A stretch of 64,000 nt of DNA from Viola odorata (lineage: Eukaryota; Streptophyta; Magnoliopsida; Malpighiales; Violaceae), in the NCBI GenBank assembly GCA_963691705.1, contig OY829543.1, positions 27,985,523 through 28,049,522 on the forward strand, given 5' to 3'. This document shows positions 49,516 to 57,812 of the stretch, piece by piece. Positions within the stretch are counted from its first letter, which is position 1; every line of letters begins with the position of its first letter. The notes beneath the pieces were generated by a model. That model saw nothing but the letters and a program-made list of their open reading frames with translations. It was not told the DNA's origin and did no database searches. A program made the translations under genes and the position numbers.

Positions 49516-52500
49516 TTGTTTCTTGTAATAATTCCCAAGCCTACTCTTCGCCCATGGTAGAAAATTCCTTGTCTTTTGGCGTCTACGGACTTATTTTTAC
49601 AACATCGCTTTGAGTTACCTTTTAGTTATTTTCCAACCCTTTTCCATAGTATTGATGCATACCTCTCCTATGTAGGAACTATGTGTGACATTCGCAAAGG
49701 AATGGAGTGCGCAGATTCGAGGACGAATCCATTTGAAGAGGGAGGAGATGATACGAGCATGAGGACTCTCACTCGTATCCACGTGAAGACCTCACGGATA
49801 GGCCGCGCAAGCCATGAGGAATGCCGCGCCAAGTCCTAGCAAACCATGAAGACATGTGCGCACCAGGCGCGCCAACCCTAGCATCCCATAAAGTCCCCTC
49901 GCCTAAGCCATCCGAGGCCTTGCGATAGCTCTCCAATCCCATCTTTTGAAGCCCGCAGTCAAGGCCTTAAGGGAAGTGTAGTTTAGGGTTATTTCTTGTA
50001 ATAATTCCCAAGCCTACTCTTCGCCCATGGGAGAAAATTCCTTGTCTTTTGACGTCTACGGACTTATTTTTACAACATCGCTTTGTGTTACCTTTTAGTT
50101 ATTTTCAAACCTTTTTCCATAGTGTTGATGCATACCTCTGCTATGTAGGTACTATGTGTGACATTCGCAAAGGAATGGAGCGCGCAAATTAGAGGACGAA
50201 TCCATTTAAAGAGGGAGGAGACGATATGAGCATGAGGGCTCACTCTTATCCACGTGAAGACCTCAAGGCTAGGCCGCGCAGGCCATTAGGAACGCCACGC
50301 CAAGTCCTCGCAAACCATGAAGACATCCGCGCCCCAAGCGCGCCAACCCTAGCATCCCATGAAGTCCCAGCGCCTAAGCCATCCGAGGCCTTGCGCTAGC
50401 TCTCCAATCCCATCTCTTCATGCCCGCGGTCAAGGCCTTAAGGGAAGTGTAGTTTAGGGTTGTTTCTTGTAATAATTCCCAAGCCTACTCTTCGCCCATG
50501 GGAGAAAATTCCTTGTCTTTTGCAGTCTACGGACTTATTTTTACAACATCGCTTCGTGTTACCTTTTAGTTATTTTCCAACCCTTTTCCATAGTGTTGAT
50601 GCATACCTCTCCTATGTAGGTACTATGTGTGGCATTCGCAAAGGAATGGAGTGCGCAGATTCGAGGACGAATCCGTTTGAAGAGGGAGGAGATGATACGA
50701 GCATGAAGGCTCTCACTCATATCCACGTGAAGACCTCACGGATAGGCCGCGCAAGCCATGAGGAATGCCGCGCCAAGTCCTCGCAAACCATGAAGACATA
50801 CGCGCACCAGGCGCGCCAACCCTAGCATCCCATGAAGTCCCCTCGCCTAAGCCATCCGAGGCCTTGCGATAGCTCTCCAATCCCATTTTTTGAAGCCCGC
50901 AGTCAAGGCCTTATGGGAAGTGTAGTTTAGGGTTGTTTCTTGTAATAATTCCCAAGCCTACTCTTCAGCCATGGGAGAAAATTCCTTGTCTTTTGAAGTC
51001 TACGGGCTTATTTTCACAACATCGCTTTGAGTTACCTTTTAATTATTTTCCAACCCTTTTCCATAGTGTTGATGCATACCTCTCCTATGTAGGTACTATG
51101 TGTGACATTCGCAAGGGAATGGAGTGCGCAGATTCGAGGACGAATCCATTTGAAGAGGGAGGAGATGATACGAGCATGAGGGCTCTCACTCGTATCCACG
51201 TAAAGACCTCACGGATAGGCCGCGCAAGCCATGAGGAATGCCGCGCCAAGTCCTCGCAAACCATGAAGACATGCGCGCACCAGGTGCGCCAACCCTAGCA
51301 TCCCATGAAGTCCCCTCCCCTAAGCCATCCGAGGCCTTGCGATAGCTCTCCAATCCCATCTTTTGAAGCCCGCAGTCAAGGCCTTAAGGGAAGTGTAGTT
51401 TAGGGTTGTTTCTTGTAATAATTCCCAAGCCTACTCTTCTCCCATGGGAGAAAATTCCTTGTCTTTTGAAGTCTACGGACTTATTTTCACAACATCGCTT
51501 TGAGTTACCTTTTAATTATTTTCCAACCCTTTTCCATAGTGGTGATGCATACCTCTCCTATGTAGGTACTATGTGTGACATTCGCAAAGGAATGGAGTGC
51601 GCAGATTCGAGGACGAATCCATTTGAAGAGGGAGGAGATGATACGAGCATGAGGACTCTCACTCGTATCCACGTGTAGACCTCACGGATAGGCCGCACAA
51701 GCCATGAGGAATGCCGCGCCAAGTCCTCGTAAACCATGAAGACATGCGCGCACCAGGCGCGCCAACCCTAGCATCCCATGAAGTCCCCTCACCTAAGCCA
51801 TCCGAGGCCTTGCGATAGCTCTCCAATCCCATCTTTTCAAGCCCGCGGTCAAGGCCTTAAGGGAAGTGTAGTTTAGGGTTGTTTCTTGTAATAATTCCCA
51901 AGCCTACTCTTCTCCCATGGGAGAAAATTCCTTATCCTTTGAAGTCTACGGACTTATTTTCACAACATCGCTTTGAGTTACCTTTTAATTATTTTCCAAC
52001 CCTTTTCCATAGTGGTGATGCATACCTCTCCTATGTAGGTACTATGTGTGACATTCGCAAAGGAATGGAGCGCGCAAATTAGAGGACGAATCCATTTAAA
52101 GAGGGAGGAGACGATACGAGCATGAGGGCTCACTCGTATCCACGTGAAGACCTCAAGGCTAGGCCGCGCAGGCCATTAGGAACGCCACGCCAAGTCCTCG
52201 CAAACCATGAAGACATCCGCGCACCAAGCGCGCCAACCCTAGCATCCAATGAAGTCCCAGCGCCTAAGCCATCCGAGGCCTTGCGCTAGCTCTCCAATCC
52301 CATCTCTTCATGCCCGCGGTCAAGGCCTTAAGGGAAGTGTAGTTTAGGGTTGTTTCTTGTAATAATTCCCAAGCCTACTCTTCGCCCATGGGAGAAAATT
52401 CCTTGTCTTTTGCAGTCTACGGACTTATTTTTACAACATCGCTTTGTGTTACCTTTTAGTTATTTTCCAACCCTTTTCCATAGTGTTGATGCATACCTCT

Positions 52501-52615
52501 CCTATGTAGGTACTATGTGTGGCATTCGCAAAGGAATGGAGTGCGCAGATTCGAGGACGAATCCATTTGAAGAGGGAGGAGATGATATGAGCATGAGGGC
52601 TCTCACTCATATCCA

Positions 52616-52620
52616 CGTGA
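52616..52620. repeat. Target-site duplication, left
   Basis: CGTGA immediately before the element. It overlaps the satellite G-box CACGTG (52614-52619). A 5-bp duplication is typical of LTR retrotransposon integrases. Confidence 0.96.
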
Positions 52621-53026
52621 TGATAAGATCCAACCTCCTTTGTAAGGGGAGTTTGAATCTATGTTGAAGGAGGATCTAGCTTGGAGTTGTGACACAAGAA
52701 AGATTGGAAGATGGAAGGAAATATGATGGAAGATGGAGTATAAGTGCAGCGGAAATAGATGATATGAGAAAGGATGAATGGAAAGGTTTGTGTTTGGATT
52801 GGAGTAGGATGATTTGATGATAGTACACTTGATTGAACTCAGATTGAAAGCACAAAGGAACACTTGTTATTACTTGAGAACACACTTGAATTACAAGAAA
52901 GGAAACAATCTTAAATCACTCAAATATCACACTAGGATAAATGCCTTGGTGAAAAGGTTAGAGGAGGATTTCTCTCTAGCTTTTCACTTGGCAATTATAT
53001 CTCTATAATGACACTAGCTTGATGCT

Positions 53027-53036
53027 CTATATATAG
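53027..53036 (-). promoter_or_regulatory. TATA box in 3' LTR
   Basis: CTATATATAG, the core of CTATATATAGAGCATC on the minus strand, placed roughly mid-LTR as expected for the end of U3. Confidence 0.65.
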
Positions 53037-53277
53037 GAAAGAACTACAATAAATTATCACAAGTGGGGAAGCATTACAGCTCTTAATGTCCCCTCTAAAG
53101 CAGTGGCAAAACGCTATACTGGAAAGTTCACACGTCGAAGCTGGCTCGTTGAATCTGCGCGCTAAAATGTCGACGACCTTAACTTTTGATCCACCCATCC
53201 GATTGGCCTGAAACGTGTCCCAAATGAAAGCTAACATCTTGACGTTTCCATCAAGACTTTGTTTGCGCAAATTAGAT

Positions 53278-53340
53278 GTCATTTTCTTGTCCATCGGATC
53301 ATTATTCTTGGCCCTCTTGGATGGAGCTTTTGTTGCCGAG
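53278..53340 (-). repeat. U3 segment duplicated upstream of the LTR (LTR copy)
   Basis: Translates on the minus strand as TKAPSKR...MDKKM. It is homologous to 53508-53568 at an offset of about 228 bp. It lies inside the LTR and is repeated in the outer LTR. Confidence 0.65.
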
Positions 53341-53448
53341 CTTTGTTCTGCGATCCCCATGCTTAGCCACTGGACAGTTGTGGCTGAGAACCCAATGCTT
53401 AGGTGGTGCTGGTACATAGAGAGAATGAGGTTAGGCGTGATCGTATCA

Positions 53449-53462
53449 TCACCTCTTCCTTT
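53449..53462 (-). other. Polypurine tract of the element
   Basis: The minus strand reads AAAGGAAGAGGTGA directly before the LTR start TGATACGATC. It is preceded by GATTCGAGGACGAATCC, the same block found in the satellite. Confidence 0.85.
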
Positions 53463-53507
53463 GAAAGGATTCGTCCTCGAATCCATTACATTAAATTCGT
53501 CTTCTCT

Positions 53508-53568
53508 CATTTGTTTGTCCATATGCTCATGATGATTTGTCCTCCTAGATGGAACTTTTGTTGACAGG
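53508..53568 (-). repeat. U3 segment duplicated upstream of the LTR (internal copy)
   Basis: Translates as TKVPSRR...MDKQM, matching the LTR copy TKAPSKR...MDKKM. It lies between the two PPT-like modules. Divergence is clearly greater than between LTR copies, so the duplication is older than this insertion. Confidence 0.65.
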
Positions 53569-53683
53569 ACTTTATGCGAGTTGAGTAAGTTAGGCTTTGC
53601 TGGAGGCCTTGGAGTGGTGCACGGATCCTCTTGAATGTCTAGGACCCATACTTGAAGTGGGGATGTGCACCGCGTCGTGATCA

Positions 53684-53724
53684 CATCATCCTCTCCCTCT
53701 TCAAAAGGATTCGTCCTCGAATCC
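53684..53724 (-). repeat. Second, internal PPT-like module
   Basis: The minus strand reads GATTCGAGGACGAATCC, then a purine run GAAGAGGGAGAGGATGATG, then GATCACGACGCG, echoing the true PPT/LTR start 240 bp downstream. Codons here read DSRTNPFEEGEDD, closest to the satellite version. With the homologous stretches 53508-53568 and 53278-53340 it defines an ancient tandem duplication of the PPT plus early U3. Confidence 0.75.
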
Positions 53725-54325
53725 AGTTCTTCAAATTTGTCCTCTCCTACATGGCAAAGGGTCAAGTTAGTAAGATAGAAGGATGTATTCATGGACCCAT
53801 ACTTACTTGGTAGGTCAAGGATATTGGCGTGGATGAAATGGAGGGAGATTTGGCAAAGGAAAAGGATCAAGCGATCCCTACGCCGGTGGAATAAAACCCA
53901 TTGTTCCTGTTTGAAAGATGTAAGCACGTCTTCCTTGTTATTTCCGTTGGGCGCTTGAGTATTCGTGGTTCCCTCTTCTACACACTTAAAATTACTTAAA
54001 GCACATGGTGAGAGATCAAGAGAATTCAGAGATGAAATCTCATATTCAACCTCAAAAATAGTAAATTCAAATGAAGCTTGTTGCGCATGACCTTTGGTAA
54101 ACTTGTTGTGAGGATTCTTTGATTTCCATTTAGTGTACAAAAAATGTTTCAGTAATTCAGTATGACTATCATTCAGAATGCTCATAAGAATGTCATGTAA
54201 TTGAGTATCATGTTGAAAGAAGACGTGATCAAAGAACTGTTCTTTTAGAGTATAAAAAGCTTTAGTAATTTGAAGGAGATCACGTGTCGTTATCCCAGGT
54301 ATTTGTAACACAAGTAATTTTTCAG

Positions 54326-54525
54326 NNNNNNNNNNNNNNNNNNNNNNNNNNNNNNNNNNNNNNNNNNNNNNNNNNNNNNNNNNNNNNNNNNNNNNNNNNN
54401 NNNNNNNNNNNNNNNNNNNNNNNNNNNNNNNNNNNNNNNNNNNNNNNNNNNNNNNNNNNNNNNNNNNNNNNNNNNNNNNNNNNNNNNNNNNNNNNNNNNN
54501 NNNNNNNNNNNNNNNNNNNNNNNNN
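54326..54525. other. Assembly gap of 200 N
   Basis: Exactly 200 unresolved bases, a round number suggesting a placeholder of unknown true size. It lies inside the element, so element length, reading frames and the absence of pol domains are all provisional. Confidence 0.98.
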
Positions 54526-55083
54526 ATGAGGGATTGAACTCTCCTCTTTAATCGAGTAGCGTTGCTCAAGTTGGGCAAAGTAGGCTTCATGACGACCATA
54601 TTTGGCATGATCGTCAACAAGCCATTGCTGCATCTCTTTATACCGTTTATTGAAGTCACTCATTTTGTTGGTGCTAGTGTCCTTGGGTGAGCCCCCGCGG
54701 GCCACCCTCTTAGACTTCTCATTGGAAATATGAGAGTCGGCTGAAGTTCTTTTCACATATAAAGAAACTTGTTTCTTCATATCCTCCGTTGAGCGTTTCA
54801 CTTCTTCTATTGCAATTCTCATTGTTTCTATCATAGTCTTCATGTTTTCTTCACTTCCGCACATGCTTGAGTGAGACATGTTGAAAGTTTTCCTACACAA
54901 GTAGCACACGTTAGTGAATAAACACTCCCTCACATGTTTGCTCTCGTGTTTGAATCTCTCGTAAAAATTGTCCTCACTTATACACTCAAGCCTCACAAGA
55001 TTGTTCCGTTTTCCTTTTGTCCAAATAATGTCCTCAAACAGTGTCCTTTCTGTATGTTCAATTATTGTTTTGAGTTCATTCAA
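54526..55083 (-). CDS. Partial open frame of unknown function (gag-like position)
   Basis: About 186 codons open from TTG at 55083 to the right edge of the gap. The frame is closed by TGA just upstream (55093-55095) and there is no ATG at its beginning, so the true start is uncertain or upstream sequence is broken. The product would be charged and hydrophilic. It has a Cys-containing stretch near residues 52-75 (CLFTNVCYLCRKTFNMSHSS), which does not fit the CX2CX4HX4C knuckle of gag. A probably helical segment follows, with MKKQ near residue 103 and a basic KSKRVARGG motif near 125. It occupies the place expected for gag. The frame relation to the stretch left of the gap is unknown. Confidence 0.4.
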
Positions 55084-55123
55084 ATTTAGAATTCAAGGAT
55101 GGAAATAGCTGAACGAAAATAAG

Positions 55124-55188
55124 AAAAGGATGGTAGAACCAACCTTGGACAGAAAAGTAAAGAAAAGGGCGACAAGGCCTCCCTTTGA
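55124..55188. repeat. Leader duplicated segment, copy 1
   Basis: Contains GGATGGTAGAACCAA and GGGCGACAAGGCCTCCC. Copy 2 lies about 166 bp to the right, with a small indel (AAAGTAAAGAAAAGGG here, AAAGTAAAAAGGG there). Confidence 0.8.
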
Positions 55189-55291
55189 ACAAGAAAGTAA
55201 AGTACAAGAAAGTAAATTACTTGAAGTAAATTGCTGAAATTTAAATGACTGAATTTAAATAGCTGAATGGAAATGACTTGAATTGTAAAGA

Positions 55292-55352
55292 GAGGATGGT
55301 AGAACCAATCCTAGGACAGAAAAGTAAAAAGGGCGACAAGGCCTCCCTTTGA
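55292..55352. repeat. Leader duplicated segment, copy 2
   Basis: Second copy of the leader segment with GGATGGTAGAACCAA and GGGCGACAAGGCCTCCC. Confidence 0.8.
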
Positions 55353-55508
55353 GCTTGAAAGTAAATGACTTGAATGTAAATAACGGAATTGAAATGACTT
55401 GAATTTAAAGATTTCAACCGCCCATGTAGGTGGTATAGAATTTAAATGAGCGAATAAAAGAAGCAATACTTGAATTTGTCACAAAGTTCTCGTTTTCTTT
55501 TCTTCTTC

Positions 55509-55530
55509 TTTTTTTTTTTTTTTTTTTTTT
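55509..55530. repeat. Homopolymer T run
   Basis: Twenty-two consecutive T (A on the element strand), preceded by TCTTCTTC. Likely slippage-prone, so the length may be inexact in the assembly. Confidence 0.9.
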
Positions 55531-56078
55531 ATGTTTTTGATTTAGAGAACAATTGTATTCTGACTTTGAAGTAATCAAGATTGCTCTTGGAAGAATTTGT
55601 AGGGAATGTGCTGATTTTTGGAAGAGTAATGGAAAGATGATAAGTCTTGCACATGGATGTCTTTTAGTAAAGTGGATGAGGTGTAAGAGAATATTGAGAC
55701 AAGAATAAGTGGGTGTAAGAGGATGTTCTATTTTTGAACAAAAGACAACAAGGAAATGAGTTGGTAAGTAATACTTAATGGGGAAACAAGCTTTTGGCAA
55801 GGAGTGGAAGATGAAAAGGATTGTAATAAGATTTCTTTCTTCTTTTCTCGGATGTGATTCTGTTCAACTTTTTGTTTTGATCAGAATGAGTACTATTTTC
55901 ATAGAATTTCAGAACGACCAAAATACGAAAATTGTTAAGCACAGGACGAAGGTGTTTGACACAAAAATTGAGATCTTTGTGAGCTGTATTACTCACAAAA
56001 CGAGACAGGAATATGGTGGATTTTCTGGACAGACTCGGAAAGAAGAAAGGCAACAGAAGGCAACTCGAAGCGGCTAGA

Positions 56079-56090
56079 GCTCCGCTACCA
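56079..56090 (-). other. Primer-binding-site-like sequence
   Basis: Two bases inside the 5' LTR the minus strand reads TGGTAGCGGAGC. It begins with TGG, as expected for pairing with a tRNA CCA end. It matches the common plant initiator-methionine PBS (TGGTATCAGAGC) at 9 of 12 positions. A different primer tRNA with ...GCTCCGCTACCA is also possible. Confidence 0.65.
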
Positions 56091-56092
56091 CT

Positions 56093-56712
56093 TGATAAGA
56101 TCCAACCTCCTTTGTAAGGGGAGTTTGAATCTATGTTGAAGGAGGATCTAGCTTGGAGTTGTGACACAAGGAAGATTGGAAGATGGAAGGAAATATGATG
56201 GAAGATGGAGTATAAGTGCAGCGGAAATAGATGATATGAGAAAGGATGAATGGAAAGGTTTGTGTTTGGATTGGAGTAGGATGATTTGATGATAGTACAC
56301 TTGATTGAACTCAGATTGAAAGCACAAAGGAACACTTGTTATTACTTGAGAACACACTTGAATTACAATAAAGGAAACAATCTTAAATCACTCAAATATC
56401 ACACTAGGATAAATGCCTTGGTGAAAAGGCTAGAGGAGGATTTCTCTCTAGCTTTTCACTTGGCAATTATATCTCTATAATGACACTAGCTTGATGCTCT
56501 ATATATAGGAAAGAACTACAATAAATTATCACAAGTGGGGAAGCATTACAGCTCTTAATGTCCCCTCTAAAGCAGTGGCGAAACGCTATACTGGAAAGTT
56601 CACACGTCGAAGCTGGCTCGTTGAATCTGCGCGCTAAAATGTCGACGACCTTAACTTTTGATCCACCCGTCCGATTGGCCTGAAACGTGTCCCAAATGAA
56701 AGCTAACATCTT
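56093..56712 (-). repeat. 5' LTR of the element, truncated (620 bp)
   Basis: Matches 52621-53240 collinearly. It retains the LTR 3' portion (part of U3, the TATA box at 56499-56508, R and U5) but lacks about 208 bp of U3 present at 53241-53448. Its inner end is followed by a PBS-like site, so this is the authentic position of the 5' LTR. The truncation point coincides with an inverted filler sequence. Confidence 0.9.
56499..56508 (-). promoter_or_regulatory. TATA box in truncated 5' LTR
   Basis: Same CTATATATAG motif. Transcription from here would run leftward through the PBS into the internal region. Part of upstream U3 is missing, but the outer LTR lies directly behind it. Confidence 0.6.
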
Positions 56713-56749
56713 TTAGCGCGCAGATTCAACGAGCCACTTTTGATCCACT
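56713..56749. other. Rearranged filler between two LTR copies
   Basis: The stretch 56711-56736 is a perfect 26-bp inverted copy of 56614-56639 in the neighbouring LTR. It is followed by CTTTTGATCCAC (56737-56748), a direct copy of 56655-56666. The last bases CCACT (56745-56749) match the bases that precede TGATAAGATCC at the true internal boundary (56088-56092), so a stub of the PBS flank may remain. This pattern suggests template switching rather than a clean crossover. Confidence 0.75.
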
Positions 56750-57605
56750 TGATAAGATCCAACCTCCTTTGTAAGGGGAGGATGAACCTATGTTTGGTGG
56801 AGGATCTAGCTTGGAGTCGTGACACAAGGCAGATTGGAATATGGAAGGAAATAGGATGGAAGATGGAGTATAAGTGCAGCGGAAATGGATGATAAGACAA
56901 AGGATGAAAGGAAAGGATTGAGGAATTCTTGGATGGAATTCGGAAAGGGGACCAACAATTGAACAAGGATTGAATGCACAAAGAACACTTGATTAATGCT
57001 TGAGAACACACTGGAATTACAGCCAAGAAACAATACAAAGTTTCAGCCAAGAAGTGGCCAAAATATCACACACAAATCACTCAATAATAAGCTTGGATCA
57101 AGCCTTGGTGAAAGGCTAGAGGAGGAACTCTCTCTAGCTTTCACTTGGCAATAATCTCTCTATAATGACACTAGGTTGATGCTCTATATATAGGAAAGAA
57201 CTACAATAAATTATCACAAGTGGGGAAGCATTACAGCTCTTAATGTCCCCTCTAAAGCAGTGGCAAAACGCTATACTGGAAAGTTCACACGTCAAAGCTG
57301 GATCGTTGAATGTGCGCGCTAAAATGTCGACGACCTTAACTTTTGATCCACCCGTCCGATTGGCCTGAAACGTGTCCCAAATGAAAGCTAACATCTTGAC
57401 GTTTCCATCAAGACTTTGTTTGCGCAAATTAGACGTCATTTGCTTGTCCATCGGATCATTATTCTTGGCCCTCTTAGATGGAGCTTTTGTTGCCGAGCTT
57501 TGTTCTGCGATCCCCATGCTTAGCCACTGGACAGTTGTGGCTGAGAACCCAATGCTTAGGTGGTGCTGGTACATAGAGAGAATGAGGTTAGGCGTGATCG
57601 TATCA
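56750..57605 (-). repeat. Outer LTR of the element (856 bp), divergent R/U5
   Basis: Full-length LTR with ends TGATA...TATCA and the right target duplication. Its U3 (about 57160-57605) is collinear with 53003-53448 with only scattered substitutions. The R/U5 part (about 56780-57150) is much more divergent and contains segments such as GGAATTCTTGGATGGAATTC that are absent from the other two copies. It is thus a mosaic of two LTR subtypes. TATA box at 57184-57193. Confidence 0.9.
57184..57193 (-). promoter_or_regulatory. TATA box in outer LTR
   Basis: CTATATATAG in the outer LTR at the position homologous to 53027-53036 (constant offset 4157). Confidence 0.6.
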
Positions 57606-57610
57606 CGTGA
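57606..57610. repeat. Target-site duplication, right
   Basis: CGTGA immediately after the element, followed by AGACCTCACGGATAGG, the normal continuation of the monomer. Confidence 0.96.
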
Positions 57611-57812
57611 AGACCTCACGGATAGGCCGCGCAAGCCATGAGGAATGCCGCGCCAAGTCCTCGCAAACCATGAAGACATGCGCGCACCAGGCGCGCCAAC
57701 CCTAGCATCCCATGAAGTCCCCTCGCCTAAGCCATCCGAGGCCTTGCGATAGCTCTCCAATCCCATCTTTTGAAGCCCGCAGTCAAAGCCTTAAGGGAAG
57801 TGTAGTTTAGGG

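Larger units (their letters stand above)
41784..52349 (+). repeat. Satellite block VII
   Basis: Twenty-two monomers starting at 41784, 42304, 42777, 43248, 43719, 44192, 44676, 45147, 45667, 46140, 46611, 47084, 47568, 48039, 48512, 48996, 49516, 49989, 50460, 50933, 51406 and 51879. Two B-type copies (42777 and 43248) are adjacent, which is unusual, and share CTCTGCTATG and GGAGGGCGC. Monomers 43719-44676 recur at 46611-47568. Confidence 0.9.
1..52620 (+). repeat. Satellite array, left arm (~473-bp monomer)
   Basis: Head-to-tail tandem array, all copies in one orientation, running off the left edge of the window. Phase is set by the box TTGTTTCTTG (or TTATTTCTTG) followed by TAATAATTCCC. 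Using the 139 monomer as ruler, landmarks are a CATGGG box near +40, the retrotransposon relic GATTCGAGGACGAATCC at +198, a PPT-like purine run at +219, TGATACGA at +233, a CACGTG G-box at +264, GGCGCGCC at +361 and TTTAGGGTT just before the next monomer. Monomer lengths are almost entirely 471, 473, 484 or 520 bp. There is no host gene inside. The long open frames starting at TTG are repeat by-products. High similarity with few private indels indicates recent homogenisation. Centromeric or heterochromatic location is plausible but not shown by the sequence. Confidence 0.97.
52621..53448 (-). repeat. 3' LTR of the element (828 bp)
   Basis: On the minus strand it starts TGATACGATCACGCC at 53448 and ends GGATCTTATCA at 52621, with the short inverted ends TGATA/TATCA. 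It contains a TATA box at 53027-53036. Over the 620 bp shared with the middle copy (56093-56712) I count five substitutions and no indels, so the two are young relative to each other. An open frame runs in from the internal region and crosses most of U3. Confidence 0.93.
52995..54325 (-). pseudogene. Coding-like open frame of unknown function, running through the PPT into the 3' LTR
   Basis: An open frame of about 440 codons begins at the left edge of the gap and stops at 52995, inside the LTR. Its upstream part (near 53725-54320) is rich in Leu, Phe, His, Asn and Lys and matches no pol or gag domain I recognise. It then reads DSRTNPFEEGEDD, a duplicated TKxPSxR/MDKxM segment, DSRTNPFKGRGDD, and finally U3 sequence up to the TATA box. 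Polyproteins running into the 3' LTR are known in some plant Ty3/gypsy chromoviruses (CRM-type). No start codon can be assigned, because the 5' side is gap. U3 differences among the three LTR copies often change residues, so selection on this tail is doubtful. Confidence 0.45.
55084..56078 (-). other. Untranslated leader of the element
   Basis: Region between the PBS-like site and the first coding-like stretch. It is A/G-rich on the plus strand and has no convincing coding frame. It holds a duplicated segment of about 62 bp (55124-55188 and 55292-55352) and a long T run. Short elements such as AAATGACTTGAAT and AAATAGCTGAA recur irregularly between 55095 and 55410. Confidence 0.7.
52621..57605 (-). 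mobile_element. Non-autonomous LTR retrotransposon, chimeric three-LTR structure
   Basis: 4985-bp element with termini TGATA...TATCA and a CGTGA target duplication. Orientation is minus: the PPT abuts the left LTR (52621-53448), and a PBS-like site abuts the middle LTR (56093-56712). In element order: outer LTR 57605-56750, filler 56749-56713, truncated 5' LTR 56712-56093, PBS-like site, leader with duplicated segments, two coding-like stretches separated by a 200-N gap, two PPT-like modules, then the 3' LTR. I see no protease, reverse transcriptase, RNase H or integrase motifs, and the space is too short for them unless they lie in the gap, so it probably depends on a relative. The DSRTNPF/PPT arrangement suggests Ty3/gypsy ancestry; the clade cannot be fixed without pol. 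Confidence 0.9.
52350..57812 (+). repeat. Satellite monomer interrupted by retrotransposon
   Basis: The left part is 52350-52620 and the right part 57611-57812. Removing 52621-57605 and one copy of CGTGA gives exactly 473 bp with an intact CCACGTGAAGACC junction. This proves that both flanks belong to one insertion event and that the sequence gap inside the element does not join unrelated contigs. Confidence 0.96.

Noticed and set aside
139..52620. CRISPR-like regular repetition
   Set aside because: The repeated unit is the entire ~473 bp with no unique spacers, there is no cas gene, and the sequence is plant-like.
52814..53008. Plus-strand 64-codon frame repeated at 56286-56480
   Set aside because: It lies within two LTR copies, antisense to the element, so its repetition reflects the LTR duplication rather than coding conservation.
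54284..54529. Open frames that span the run of N
   Set aside because: Unresolved bases make any frame look open; only sequence outside 54326-54525 was used.
55414..55800. 128-codon minus-strand frame and an overlapping plus-strand frame at 55778-56077 in the leader
   Set aside because: Low-complexity composition including the homopolymer run (a Lys stretch), no recognisable domain, and both strands are open in this A/T-rich leader.
57134..57766. 210-codon minus-strand frame across the right junction
   Set aside because: It joins satellite sequence to the U3 open frame of the outer LTR purely through the insertion point; it is not a gene.
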